Below, one piece after another: positions 52,382 through 60,861 of a DNA stretch of 64,000 nucleotides. The position numbers and the translations under genes were made by a program. The notes beneath the pieces are model-generated. The model did no database searches. It had not been told where the DNA came from and was given only the letters and a program-made list of their open reading frames with translations. Each line of letters begins with the position of its first letter. The first letter of the stretch is position 1. The DNA is from Starkeya sp. ORNL1 (lineage in GTDB: Bacteria > Pseudomonadota > Alphaproteobacteria > Rhizobiales > Xanthobacteraceae): contig NZ_CP048834.1 of NCBI RefSeq assembly GCF_012971745.1, forward strand, positions 5,651,001 through 5,715,000. The letters are read 5' to 3'.

Positions 52382-53401
52382 ATGACACTCAAGCATTTTC
52401 TCGCCCGTGCGGCAGCGTTCGCCGCGCTTGCCCTCGCACCTGTCGCCGCCGCCGCCGAGCCGGCGCAGATCCCGGTCAGCGTGCCCAAGGGCATCAAGCT
52501 GGTGCTTGCGGACGACGCCAATTATGTCGCGAGCCTGCTGCGGCTGTCCGGCGAACAGGCAAAGCTCGCAGCGGACGTCACCTACGCCAATTTCAGCAGC
52601 GGTCCGTTGCGGCTTGAGGCGATCCGCGCCGGCGCGGCGCAGATCGGCGCGGTGGGGGATGTGCCCCCGATCCTCGCGCACTTCTCCGGCGCCGGCGTCG
52701 TCATCATCGGCGCGGTCATCACCTCCGGCCCGGGCAACCTGATCACCACGGCGCCGGGATCGAAGATCGAGACGCTCAAGGACCTCAAGGGCAAGCGCAT
52801 CGGCATCAATGTCGGCACCGCGCAGCAGGCCACCGTGCTGCGCAATCTGAAGGCCTCCGGCATTGCCATCGCCGATGTGCAGCCGATCAATCTCGGGCTC
52901 GCCGAGTTCGCCGACGCGCTGCGGGCCGGACAGATCGATGCCGCGGTGCTGAAGCAGCCGGACCGCGCCCGCTATCTCGTCTCGGTGGACGGGCAGGGCG
53001 CCAAGGCGATCGACAACGCTCCTGGTACGGCCACCAATATCAAGTATCTCTATGCCAGCCTCACCGCCTTGCAGGATCCGGCGCAGGCCGCGGCGATCCG
53101 CGATTTCGTGGTGCACTGGTATCGCGCGCATCTGTGGAAGAACGCAAGCAAGGCGCTCTGGATCAGCGACTATCTGGTGAAGGACCAGAGGCTCAACGCC
53201 GCCGACGCCGGGCTGGTGTGGGAGAGCGAGGGCGATGCCACCTCCATTCCCGGCCTCGCGAAGCTGGTGCCGGTGCAGCAGGACACCATCGACCTCTTGC
53301 AGGCGGCCGGCCAGTTCAAGGGCAAGACCCTCAAGGCCGAGGACGAGTTCGACCTGCGCTACCAGGACCTGACCGACCGCTCGCCGGCGGCGAACGATTA
53401 G
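52382..53401 (+). CDS. ssuA: ABC transporter periplasmic binding protein (SsuA/NrtA type)
   Basis: A 339-aa exported protein with a signal peptide (about 1-23, ending AAAAEP) and an SsuA/THI5-type fold: RLEAIRAGAAQIGAVGDVP, LKDLKGKRIGINVGTAQQ and LRAGQIDAAVLKQPDRAR. It begins 26 bases after the ATPase and completes the importer. Sulfonate or sulfate-ester binding is likely from the neighbouring LLM monooxygenase, but nitrate- or pyrimidine-type ligands occur in this superfamily. Confidence 0.87.
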   Translation: MTLKHFLARAAAFAALALAPVAAAAEPAQIPVSVPKGIKLVLADDANYVASLLRLSGEQAKLAADVTYANFSSGPLRLEAIRAGAAQIGAVGDVPPILAHFSGAGVVIIGAVITSGPGNLITTAPGSKIETLKDLKGKRIGINVGTAQQATVLRNLKASGIAIADVQPINLGLAEFADALRAGQIDAAVLKQPDRARYLVSVDGQGAKAIDNAPGTATNIKYLYASLTALQDPAQAAAIRDFVVHWYRAHLWKNASKALWISDYLVKDQRLNAADAGLVWESEGDATSIPGLAKLVPVQQDTIDLLQAAGQFKGKTLKAEDEFDLRYQDLTDRSPAAND

Positions 53402-53411
53402 CTTTTTTCGA

Positions 53412-54086
53412 TCAGCGGCGGCCGCCGACCTCGTCGAGATGCGCGAGCAAATCGGCGGGGTCGTCGAACACGCGATAGGCGCCGGCGGCCTGAAGTTCCG
53501 CGGCGCCATAGCCTCCGGACAGCAGACCGATGCCCAGCGCCCGGCAGCGCACCGCCGCCAGCATGTCCCAGATGCTGTCGCCGACCACGACCGAGTTCTC
53601 GATCGGGACCTTGAGGCGCGCTGCCGCGGCAAGGAACAGGTCCGGGTCCGGCTTGGCGTATTTGACGAGGTCCCGGGTCACGACCGGGACCTGCGCGGGG
53701 TCGACTCCGAGCGCGGCGAGATTGGGCGCTGCGGTCTCCATCCGGCCGCTGGTGGCGATGGCCCAGGCGATGCCGTTCTCGGTCAAGGCGGCGAGCAACT
53801 CGCGCGCACCCGGCAGGGGGCGGACGCTTGCCACGTGGCGCTTGTAGGCTTCCGCGTGCAACTGCCGTAGCCGCTCGATCCGGCTCTCGCTGATTTCGAG
53901 CCCGGTCTCGCGCAGCAACTGGTTGGTGAACAGCCCGCCGCTCATGCCGATCTTGCGGTGGATGCGCCACACCGACAGTTCGATGCCCTCGGCATCGAGT
54001 GCCTCCTTCCAGGCGGAGACATGCTGATAGACGCTGTCGACCAGCGTGCCATCGAGATCGAACAGGAAGCTGGTGTCGATGCGCAT
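53412..54086 (-). CDS. HAD-superfamily phosphatase (phosphoglycolate phosphatase-like)
   Basis: A 224-aa HAD hydrolase. Motif I is FDLDGTLVDS (nucleophile Asp10, acid Asp12), a small alpha-helical cap follows, motif II is IATSG, the motif III lysine is near KYAKPDPD and motif IV is VVVGDSIWD. It cleaves a small phosphate ester. I prefer the ATG at 54086 because motif I then starts at residue 9. A longer frame reaches 54173. It converges with ssuA (ten-base gap) and diverges from tctA, with a LacI-type operator between. Confidence 0.88.
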   Translation of the reverse strand: MRIDTSFLFDLDGTLVDSVYQHVSAWKEALDAEGIELSVWRIHRKIGMSGGLFTNQLLRETGLEISESRIERLRQLHAEAYKRHVASVRPLPGARELLAALTENGIAWAIATSGRMETAAPNLAALGVDPAQVPVVTRDLVKYAKPDPDLFLAAAARLKVPIENSVVVGDSIWDMLAAVRCRALGIGLLSGGYGAAELQAAGAYRVFDDPADLLAHLDEVGGRR

Positions 54087-54416
54087 GGATATCCCTCGTG
54101 TCGCCGCGCCAATCTCTCCTACGAACCGCGCCCGGTCCAGAAGGTTGCTGCGGGCCCGATTGGCCCCGGACAATGTGTCGTCGGCGATTAACGTCGCCGA
54201 TTGACAGTTCCGTGATTGCGTGTCTCTTTATGCAAACGATTGCGTGACGGCTGTGGGGCCGCGTTGTCGCGCGTGTCTGTCGATGCCGGGGTTGCAATAG
54301 TCTCCAGAGCTGACCCGCGTTTCAAGGCTGATCGTTGCCGGTGATGAAGCAATGTCTTCGTCCGTTCTAGTTGTATAAAAGAAAAATAAAACAATAGCCT
54401 GCAAGGGAAGGAAAGA
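54087..54416. other. 330-bp divergent region between HAD gene and tctA
   Basis: No gene is seen. It contains a LacI-family-type palindrome at 54232-54243, a TTGACA hexamer at 54201-54206 and an AT-rich stretch just before tctA (54370-54400). Confidence 0.6.
54232..54243. promoter_or_regulatory. LacI-family-type operator GCAAACGATTGC (upstream of tctA)
   Basis: A near-perfect palindrome with the central CG typical of LacI/PurR-family sites. The identical 12-mer recurs at 58917-58928, and its reverse complement at 58802-58813. It lies 174 bp before tctA. No LacI gene is in the window. Confidence 0.6.
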
Positions 54417-55931
54417 ATGCTCTCAGCAGTCGTCGACGGCCTCACCGCCCTCATGACGCCGCAAGCCATATTGTTCATGGTGGTCGGGGTCGTCTATGGC
54501 ATCGCGGTCGGTATCGTGCCGGGGCTTGGCGGCATCGTCGCCATGGCGCTGTTGCTGCCCTTCATCTATGGCCACGAGCCCGCGGCGACACTGGCGCTGC
54601 TGATCGGCTGCCACATCGCCACCATCTGGGGCAGTTCGGTCACCAGTATTCTATTCAATGTCCCCGGCTCGGCGAAGAGCCTCGCGCTCACCTTCGACGG
54701 CTATCCCATGACCCAGCAAGGTCATGCCAGCCGCGCGCTCGGTGCTTCCGCCACAGCGGCACTGCTCGGCGGCGTGATCGGCGCGGTGTTCCTCGCCATC
54801 AGCATTCCCATCGTCCGGCCGGTGATGCTGGCACTCGGTCCCAGCGAATATCTCGTCATGGCGCTGTGGGGCCTCACCGTCATCGCCACCTTCAGCGACG
54901 GCTCGCTCCTGAAGGGGCTGATCGCCACCGCGCTCGGCGTCAGCCTCGCCTTTGTCGGCATGGATCCGGTGACGGCGACGCCGCGCTACACCTTCGGCAC
55001 CTTGTTCCTGCTCGACGGCATCTCCTTCCCGGTGGCGATGATCGGCATGTTCGCCATCGGCGAGATGATCAAGCTCTATGTGCGCGGCGGCGCCATCATC
55101 ACCCGCGATGTCGGCCAGCTGAACAGCACCACGATGGACGGGGTGCGGGACGTGTTCCAGCATAAATGGCTGGTGTTCCGCTCCAGCCTGCTCGGCCTGT
55201 GGATCGGCGTACTGCCGGGTATCGGCGCCAGCGTCGGCGGCATCGCCGCCTATGCGCAAGCGGTGCAGACCTCGCGCACGCCGGAGAAATTCGGCACCGG
55301 CACGGTGGAGGGCGTCATCGCCCCGGACGCCACGCTCGGCGCCAATGAGGGCGGCGGATTGCTGCCGACGCTCGCGCTCGGCATTCCCGGCGGCGAGAGC
55401 ATGGCGATCCTGCTCATCGCCTTCGTCGCGCTCGGCATCGTGCCCGGGCCGCAAATGCTGACCGAGCATCTCGACGTGGTGTTCAGCCTGGTCTGGATCA
55501 TCGTCATCGCCAGCGCACTGACCACCGCCATCGGGCTGGTGCTCTCCGGCTATCTGGCGCGGCTACCCGGGCTCAACCCGAAGCTCATCATCCCGCTGGT
55601 GATGTCGATCTCGCTGGTCGGCGCCTATGCCACGCGCGGCCAGATGGGCGATGTCTTCGTCGCCGGCATCTTCGGCGTGCTCGGCTACTTCATGATCAAG
55701 TACAATTATTCCCGCGCGAACCTCGTCATCGGCATGGTGCTCGCCGGGATGATCGAGCGCACGCTGCATCTCTCGATCAGCAATTATGGCGACTACTTCA
55801 TCTTCGAGCGGCCGGTCGCGCTGATCATGCTCATCATCATGATCGTCACCACCGCGCTGCCCTTCATCCGCAGCGCGCGCAAACGTCGGGCGCTCAATGG
55901 CAAGCTCAGCACCGACGGAGCCGCGTCATGA
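54417..55931 (+). CDS. tctA: Tripartite tricarboxylate transporter large membrane subunit
   Basis: A 504-aa inner-membrane protein of the TctA family with about twelve hydrophobic segments. The first conserved motif, GIVPGLGGIVAMALLLPF, is at about residues 32-50, and a second, GVLPGIGASVGGIAAYAQA, at about 262-280. GGGAAGGAAAG precedes the ATG. Its stop overlaps tctB (ATGA). With tctB and tctC it forms a binding-protein-dependent secondary carrier for a carboxylate, here probably an aromatic or dicarboxylic acid fed to the enzymes downstream. Confidence 0.92.
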   Translation: MLSAVVDGLTALMTPQAILFMVVGVVYGIAVGIVPGLGGIVAMALLLPFIYGHEPAATLALLIGCHIATIWGSSVTSILFNVPGSAKSLALTFDGYPMTQQGHASRALGASATAALLGGVIGAVFLAISIPIVRPVMLALGPSEYLVMALWGLTVIATFSDGSLLKGLIATALGVSLAFVGMDPVTATPRYTFGTLFLLDGISFPVAMIGMFAIGEMIKLYVRGGAIITRDVGQLNSTTMDGVRDVFQHKWLVFRSSLLGLWIGVLPGIGASVGGIAAYAQAVQTSRTPEKFGTGTVEGVIAPDATLGANEGGGLLPTLALGIPGGESMAILLIAFVALGIVPGPQMLTEHLDVVFSLVWIIVIASALTTAIGLVLSGYLARLPGLNPKLIIPLVMSISLVGAYATRGQMGDVFVAGIFGVLGYFMIKYNYSRANLVIGMVLAGMIERTLHLSISNYGDYFIFERPVALIMLIIMIVTTALPFIRSARKRRALNGKLSTDGAAS

Positions 55932-56458
55932 GCCGTCGCGCACAGGAAAACATCGCCGTCGTCCTGCTCATCGCGCTGTTCGCGGCGATGATCGTGATCG
56001 GCATGGACTACACGCCGCGGGCGCGGCTGGTGTCGTTCCCGGTGGCGGTGATCGGGCTTGGGCTGGCGCTGGCCCAACTCGCCTGGCAGAACTTCCGCTC
56101 TGCCGACGATCTCCATGTGGATGCGCTGCAGATCCTTGCCGGGCGCAGCGAGAAGGCCATGGAGGAGACAAATGCGCCGAGGCCCAAGGCGCCGAAGGGG
56201 GGCGGCTTCACGGCGGAGCTGGCGGCGTTCGCCATCGTCGCGGCGGTGACCACCTCGTTCTTCGTGTTCGGGGCGCTGCCGACCACTTTCGTGTTCTGCA
56301 CCGCCTATCTCGCCTGGAGCCGCCAGAGTTCGTGGCTGCGCGCCGCCCTGATCGCGGCGGTGGTCACGCTCGCCATCTGGTTCCTGTTCGGCGAGGTGCT
56401 GGGCATACGCATCGACCGCAGCCTGGTGGGGCCGATGCTCCACCGGATGATGAACTGA
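55928..56458 (+). CDS. tctB: Tripartite tricarboxylate transporter small membrane subunit
   Basis: A 176-aa membrane protein of the TctB family: four hydrophobic segments with a charged, soluble loop between the second and third (about 55-90, RSEKAMEETNAPRPKAPKGG). It overlaps tctA by four bases. It is a stabilising partner of TctA. Confidence 0.87.
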   Translation: MSRRAQENIAVVLLIALFAAMIVIGMDYTPRARLVSFPVAVIGLGLALAQLAWQNFRSADDLHVDALQILAGRSEKAMEETNAPRPKAPKGGGFTAELAAFAIVAAVTTSFFVFGALPTTFVFCTAYLAWSRQSSWLRAALIAAVVTLAIWFLFGEVLGIRIDRSLVGPMLHRMMN

Positions 56459-56513
56459 AGCCCTGAAGAATAACGCGCCCGAAGGCGCACCAATCACCCG
56501 ATGGGAGGACTGA

Positions 56514-57521
56514 ATGAAGCGCCTTGCCTTTGCGTTGCTGGCGGCTTGCGCCGGCTTTATCGCGGCCCCGACAGCTCCGGCGCGCGCCGCGGGCTATGAG
56601 GGGCAGGTGGTCACCGTCATCGTGCCGCACGGCCCCAGCGGGCCGATGAACCAGTATGCCCGCATGATCGCGCCCTATCTCGCCAAGCATCTCAAGGCGA
56701 AGGATGTGCGCATCGACAACCAGCCCGGCGCCGGCACGCTGAAGGGCACCAACCTGTTGTGGAACGCCGATCCGGACGGGCTGACCATCGCCTTCACCAG
56801 CATCGCCACGCCGATCCTCGCCATGCTCGCGGACAGCCCCGGCGTGCGCTTCGACGCTGCCAAGTTCGTCTATCTCGGCCGCGTCTCCTATGAGCCGCGC
56901 CAGCTCTATGTCGGCGGTCAGTCGAAGATCGGTTCGGTCGCGGACATCGTGAAGCTCGGCCGGCCGTTCGTGTATCCCGCGCAGGGCACGGACGAGGATT
57001 TCTACACCATGTCCATGCTGTCGGACGCGCTCGATTTCAAGATGAAGATCGTCACCGGCTATGAGGGCATCGCCGACGCGACGCTCGCCATCATGAAGGG
57101 CGAGGCCGACGGCTACATGGCCTCGCCGCCGGCGGTGCGCGCCTCGCTGAAGTCCGGCGACCTGCGCCCGATCCTGACTATCCTCGACCAGCGGCTGCCG
57201 GACTTCCCTGATGTCCCGACCATCTTCGAGACGGTGAAGGATCCGAAGGCGGTGGAGATGGCCAAGACCATCATGACCATCCAGTCGCTGCACCGCACCT
57301 TCTTCGGTCCGCCGGAGATGGACCCGAAGATGGTCGAGGCGATGCGCAAGGCCATCGGCGAGACGCTGGCCGATCCGGAGCTGATCGCGCAGGCCGCCAA
57401 GATGGGCTTCCCGCTCAGCTTTGCCGATGGCGCCGTCATGCAGGAGCGGGTCGCCACCGTGATCGCCGCGAGCCAGACGCTGAAGCCGATCCTGAAGGCG
57501 GCGCTGGCCTCGATCAAATAG
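56514..57521 (+). CDS. tctC: Tripartite tricarboxylate transporter periplasmic binding protein
   Basis: A 335-aa exported binding protein of the TctC/Bug family with a signal peptide (about 1-25, ending PARAAG). The fold starts VVTVIVPHGPSGPMNQYARMI and later has NQPGAGTLKGTN. ATGGGAGGAC precedes the ATG. The C-terminal part (ETLADPELIAQAAKMGFPL) is typical. It binds the substrate and presents it to TctAB. Ligand unknown. Confidence 0.91.
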   Translation: MKRLAFALLAACAGFIAAPTAPARAAGYEGQVVTVIVPHGPSGPMNQYARMIAPYLAKHLKAKDVRIDNQPGAGTLKGTNLLWNADPDGLTIAFTSIATPILAMLADSPGVRFDAAKFVYLGRVSYEPRQLYVGGQSKIGSVADIVKLGRPFVYPAQGTDEDFYTMSMLSDALDFKMKIVTGYEGIADATLAIMKGEADGYMASPPAVRASLKSGDLRPILTILDQRLPDFPDVPTIFETVKDPKAVEMAKTIMTIQSLHRTFFGPPEMDPKMVEAMRKAIGETLADPELIAQAAKMGFPLSFADGAVMQERVATVIAASQTLKPILKAALASIK

Positions 57522-57542
57522 GCAGCCGGGCCTCTATCAACG

Positions 57543-57681
57543 CGTCATGGCCGGCCTTGTGCCGGCCATCTCGGCCTCTGATGCACTGCCAGGAATCGAG
57601 ATCCCCGGCCAAAGCCGAGGCCATAGCCTCGGCGTCTATCGAGAGACGGCGACCGGAGGTCGCCTTTCGCCGGGGATGACG
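57543..57681. repeat. Dispersed palindromic repeat after tctC
   Basis: An array of short hairpins (ATGGCCGGCC-TTGT-GCCGGCCAT; GAGGCC-ATA-GCCTC; CCCCGGC against GCCGGGG), ending in GATGACGGC. It belongs to the same style of intergenic repeat as those at 49254 and 63321 and lies between convergent genes. Confidence 0.65.
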
Positions 57682-57712
57682 GCGTTCGGTATCGACGACG
57701 GCGTTCAGTATT

Positions 57713-58753
57713 TCACGGCCGCAGCACGATGCGGTCGCGCGAGCTGTTCCACACTTGGGCATAGGCCTGCGCCGCATCGTCCAGCGAATAGGTGGCGCCG
57801 GCCTGTACCGGGAAGGCCTTCAGCTCGCCGGTCTCGAAGCCGGGCCGCAGCGCGTCCAGTATCTTGCCGCAGGCGACACCGTTGAGCGCCAGGCTGTCGA
57901 TGCCGATGAAGTGGTGGCGGCCGCGGAAGAAGCGGAAGATGTCGAACGGCACGGCGCGGTCGATGGTGGAGATGAAGATCTGTCGGGCCTCCGGCGCCAT
58001 GGCGGCGCAGGCGGCCTCGAAATAGGGGCTGCCGACGGTGTTGAACACGATGTCGGCACCATGCCCGCCGGTGCGCTCGCGCACGGTGGCGGCGATGTCC
58101 TGGCTCGAGGCGTCGATCATCTCGACCGGGCCAGTGGCGTGGCCCATATAGGGCTCGGCGGTGCGCTCGACGGCGAAGACGCGGGCGCCGGCGCGGGTAG
58201 CGAGCTGCACCACCGCCTGGCCGACCTTGCCATTGCCGCCCAGCACCAGCACCACGTCGGTGGGCTTCACGCCGCCGGCGGTCTGCAGGCCCTCATAAGC
58301 GGTGATGAACGGCACGCCGATGGCGCCGGCCTCGTCGAGCGTGATGGTCGAGGGCTTCTCGAAGATCTCATCGGCGGAGACCACCAGATATTTGGTGTGG
58401 GTGCCGTCACGGCGGATGCCGAGTTCTCCCGAGCTGCCCCAGACCTCGCGACCGACAAGATGGGCCGGCCCCTCCAGCACCACCCCGGCATAGTCGCGGC
58501 CCGGCGTGCGCGGCCAGATCGCGTAGGGCATATGGCCAAGCGCAGCCTTGACGTCGCTCATATTGACGCCCGAGGCCTTCACCTCGACCAGGCACTGGCC
58601 GGGCGCCGGCACCGGGATCGCTACCGGCTCGACGGAAGGCGCCAGCGCCTCGACGCCGTCGGCCTTGCCGTGCAGGCGCAACGCCGGACCCGTGCTGGCG
58701 GTGCCGTTGCGCACGCCGGTCGATGAGATGCCGTCGAGAGTTGTGTCTGTCAT
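57713..58753 (-). CDS. Zinc-less quinone oxidoreductase-like MDR dehydrogenase
   Basis: A 346-aa medium-chain reductase of the quinone oxidoreductase type. It lacks the catalytic-zinc Cys/His set and the structural-zinc cysteines. The nucleotide motif is LVLGGNGKVGQAVVQLA, and the substrate domain has VKASGVNMSDVKAALG. It likely reduces an enone or quinone with NADPH. I chose the ATG at 58753 (AGGATC before it). It diverges from the intradiol dioxygenase, with three LacI-type sites between them. Confidence 0.86.
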   Translation of the reverse strand: MTDTTLDGISSTGVRNGTASTGPALRLHGKADGVEALAPSVEPVAIPVPAPGQCLVEVKASGVNMSDVKAALGHMPYAIWPRTPGRDYAGVVLEGPAHLVGREVWGSSGELGIRRDGTHTKYLVVSADEIFEKPSTITLDEAGAIGVPFITAYEGLQTAGGVKPTDVVLVLGGNGKVGQAVVQLATRAGARVFAVERTAEPYMGHATGPVEMIDASSQDIAATVRERTGGHGADIVFNTVGSPYFEAACAAMAPEARQIFISTIDRAVPFDIFRFFRGRHHFIGIDSLALNGVACGKILDALRPGFETGELKAFPVQAGATYSLDDAAQAYAQVWNSSRDRIVLRP

Positions 58754-58801
58754 CGCCGATCCTCGTTGCTGGATTCTGGCTATCACAAGGTCAAGTGTTG
58801 T

Positions 58802-58813
58802 GCAATCGTTTGC
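58802..58813. promoter_or_regulatory. LacI-family-type operator GCAATCGTTTGC
   Basis: The reverse complement of the tctA-side site, 49 bp upstream of the quinone-reductase-like gene's start on the minus strand. Its context, TGCGTAAC, repeats that of the other sites. Confidence 0.62.
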
Positions 58814-58891
58814 GTAACATGTTCGACCAAAGCCATGATGCTCGTTCCCGGGCTTTGCCCGCCGGCGTGAGATGCGCGTCGGAAGGGCCCT

Positions 58892-58903
58892 GCGAACGTT
58901 TGC
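58892..58903. promoter_or_regulatory. LacI-family-type operator variant GCGAACGTTTGC
   Basis: A second palindrome of the same pattern with one changed base per arm, 14 bp before the site at 58917. Confidence 0.45.
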
Positions 58904-58916
58904 CGCTTGATTTCAT

Positions 58917-58928
58917 GCAAACGATTGC
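58917..58928. promoter_or_regulatory. LacI-family-type operator GCAAACGATTGC (upstream of dioxygenase)
   Basis: Identical to the site at 54232-54243, including the flanking AT and GCGT. It ends 82 bp before the dioxygenase start. Confidence 0.62.
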
Positions 58929-59010
58929 GTAACAGTCAAGCCAAGGATTCAAGCCAAGCAATCTGGCGACGCAGAAACAAGCCGGCCAGCGAGAAACGAG
59001 GAGGCGTCCG

Positions 59011-59904
59011 TTGATCATCGACAGCGAAGCCAGCGTTACCGGCGCCGTCCTGGACGCCATGGCGGCGGCGCCGAATGAGCGGCTGCGCGAGGTCATGGCG
59101 GCGTTGGTCAAGCACGCCCACGCGTTCGCCCGCGAGGTGCAATTGACCGAGGAGGAGTTCGATATCGGCATCGACTTCCTCAACCGCATCGGCCAGGCGA
59201 CCAACGACGCCCACAACGAGGCCATCCTGTTCTCCGACGCGATAGGCTTCTCGACGCTGGTCTGCCTGCTGAACAATGGCCAGCACGGCGCCTCCGAGAC
59301 TGCCTCGGCGCTGCTTGGGCCGTTCTGGCGGATGAATTCGCCGGTCACCGCCAATGGCGGCTCCATCGTCCGCTCGCAGACGCCGGGCCCGGTGCTGTTC
59401 GCCGATTGCCGCATCGCCGATCCGCTGGGCCGCCCGCTGGCCGGCGTCGAGGTCGATGTCTGGCAGGCCTCTCCGGTCGGCATGTACGAGAACCAGGACG
59501 AGACGCAGGCCGACATGAACCTGCGTGGCAAGTTCACCACCGACGCGGAGGGCCGCTTCTGGTTCCGCTCGGTGAAACCGGCCGGCTATCCGGTGCCGAC
59601 CGGCGGCCCGGTGGGCGACATGCTGCGCGCGCAGCGCCGGCATCCCTACCGGCCGGCGCACCTGCATTTCCTCGCCTTCAAGCCGGGCTGGAAGACGCTG
59701 ATCACCCAGGTGTTCGTCGATGATGACGAGCGGCTGGAGACCGACGTGGTGTTCGGCGTCACCAGGCACCTGATCGGCAATTACCGCAAACGTACCGGCG
59801 AGGCGCCGCCGGAGCCGGACATCAGTGGCGACTGGTACTCGCTGAACTATGACTTCGTCATGGAGCCCGGCGAGGCCAAGCTGCCGAACCCACCGATCAA
59901 GTAA
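59011..59904 (+). CDS. Intradiol ring-cleavage dioxygenase (hydroxyquinol/catechol 1,2-dioxygenase type)
   Basis: A 297-aa non-heme Fe(III) dioxygenase. An N-terminal helical dimerisation domain (about 1-100) precedes the catalytic beta domain. The iron ligands are Tyr159 (GMYENQ), Tyr193 (GYPVPT), His217 and His219 (RPAHLHF), with the spacing of hydroxyquinol 1,2-dioxygenase. It opens a catechol- or hydroxyquinol-like ring between the hydroxyls to a muconate-type acid. The likely start is a TTG with AGGAGG seven bases before it. It heads the genes up to 62122 and has LacI-type operators upstream. Confidence 0.9.
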   Translation: MIIDSEASVTGAVLDAMAAAPNERLREVMAALVKHAHAFAREVQLTEEEFDIGIDFLNRIGQATNDAHNEAILFSDAIGFSTLVCLLNNGQHGASETASALLGPFWRMNSPVTANGGSIVRSQTPGPVLFADCRIADPLGRPLAGVEVDVWQASPVGMYENQDETQADMNLRGKFTTDAEGRFWFRSVKPAGYPVPTGGPVGDMLRAQRRHPYRPAHLHFLAFKPGWKTLITQVFVDDDERLETDVVFGVTRHLIGNYRKRTGEAPPEPDISGDWYSLNYDFVMEPGEAKLPNPPIK

Positions 59905-59933
59905 TTGCACCCACACTTACTCTGCAGAGCGCC

Positions 59934-60710
59934 ATGACCGAACCGAGCCCGAGCTATCCCAAATCGCTGAAGAACAAGGTTGCGCTGGTCCTGGGCGGGG
60001 CGGGCGGCATCGGCGCCGTTGCCAGCCGGATGCTGGCGGAGGCCGGCGCCACCATCGTGGTCACGCATCGGCCGAATGCGGAAGCGGCGGAAACCGCGGC
60101 GGCCTTGGTCGCCGGGCTGCCGGGGGAGGGGCATTCGGCTTTTCCCTCCGACATCACCGATACGCCGTCGCTCGTCGCGGTGCGCGATCGCATCACCGAG
60201 CGCTTTGGCCGGCTGGACATTCTCGTCAACGCCGTGGGCTTCACCAAGCCGGTTCCGCACGCCGCGCTGGACCAACTCGACGACGAACTGATCGACCGCA
60301 TGTTCCAGGTGAACTGGCGCGGCGCGTTCGCCGCGGTGCGCACCTTCGCGCCGCTCTTGAAGGCGTCGGGCGACGGGCTGGTGGTGTCGATCTCCTCGAT
60401 CTCGGCCTTCACCGCGGTCGGTTCCTCGATCGCCTATTGCGCGGCCAAGGCCGGCATCGACGTGATGACCAAGGCGCTCGCCCGCGCGCTGGCGCCGGAG
60501 GTCCGGGTGCTGGCGGTCTCGCCCGGCGTGGTCGATACCGAATTCGTGCCGGGCCGCGGCGCCGATTTCAACGACAAGGTCGCCAACACCACGCCACTCA
60601 GGCGGATCGCCCGGCCGGAAGACATCGCCGCCGGCATCCTCGCCTGCGCCACCCATCTCGGCTTTTCCACCGGCACGACGATCATCGTCGATGGCGGCCG
60701 GTCGCTTTGA
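59934..60710 (+). CDS. Short-chain dehydrogenase/reductase
   Basis: A 258-aa classical SDR. The cofactor motif GGAGGIG is at residues 21-27, NAVG is present, and the catalytic Ser/Tyr/Lys are in ISSISAF and the YCAAKAG motif. Its C terminus (TGTTIIVDGGRSL) is typical. It probably oxidises or reduces a ring-cleavage product or ring precursor. It follows the dioxygenase by 29 bases. A palindromic repeat separates it from the next gene. Confidence 0.9.
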   Translation: MTEPSPSYPKSLKNKVALVLGGAGGIGAVASRMLAEAGATIVVTHRPNAEAAETAAALVAGLPGEGHSAFPSDITDTPSLVAVRDRITERFGRLDILVNAVGFTKPVPHAALDQLDDELIDRMFQVNWRGAFAAVRTFAPLLKASGDGLVVSISSISAFTAVGSSIAYCAAKAGIDVMTKALARALAPEVRVLAVSPGVVDTEFVPGRGADFNDKVANTTPLRRIARPEDIAAGILACATHLGFSTGTTIIVDGGRSL

Positions 60711-60722
60711 AGAAGCAAACCC

Positions 60723-60832
60723 CGTCATCCTGAGGTGCGAGCGTAGCGAGCCTCGAAGGATGTTGAAGCAGAAGACGGCCATCTGGGATGAGCATCCTTC
60801 GAGGCTCGCTAGGCGAGCACCTCAGGATGACG
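60723..60832. repeat. Long dispersed inverted repeat CGTCATCCTGAGGTGC...GCACCTCAGGATGACG
   Basis: Perfect 16-base ends face each other across about 80 bases, and an inner inverted pair (GCGAGCCTCGAAGGATG against CATCCTTCGAGGCTCGC) strengthens the structure. This kind of element is common in Bradyrhizobium and Xanthobacteraceae-like genomes. It sits inside the putative operon, so it may lower expression downstream or protect the mRNA. Confidence 0.8.
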
Positions 60833-60861
60833 TCGCGAAAAGATAGTAGGGAGAGAGACAC

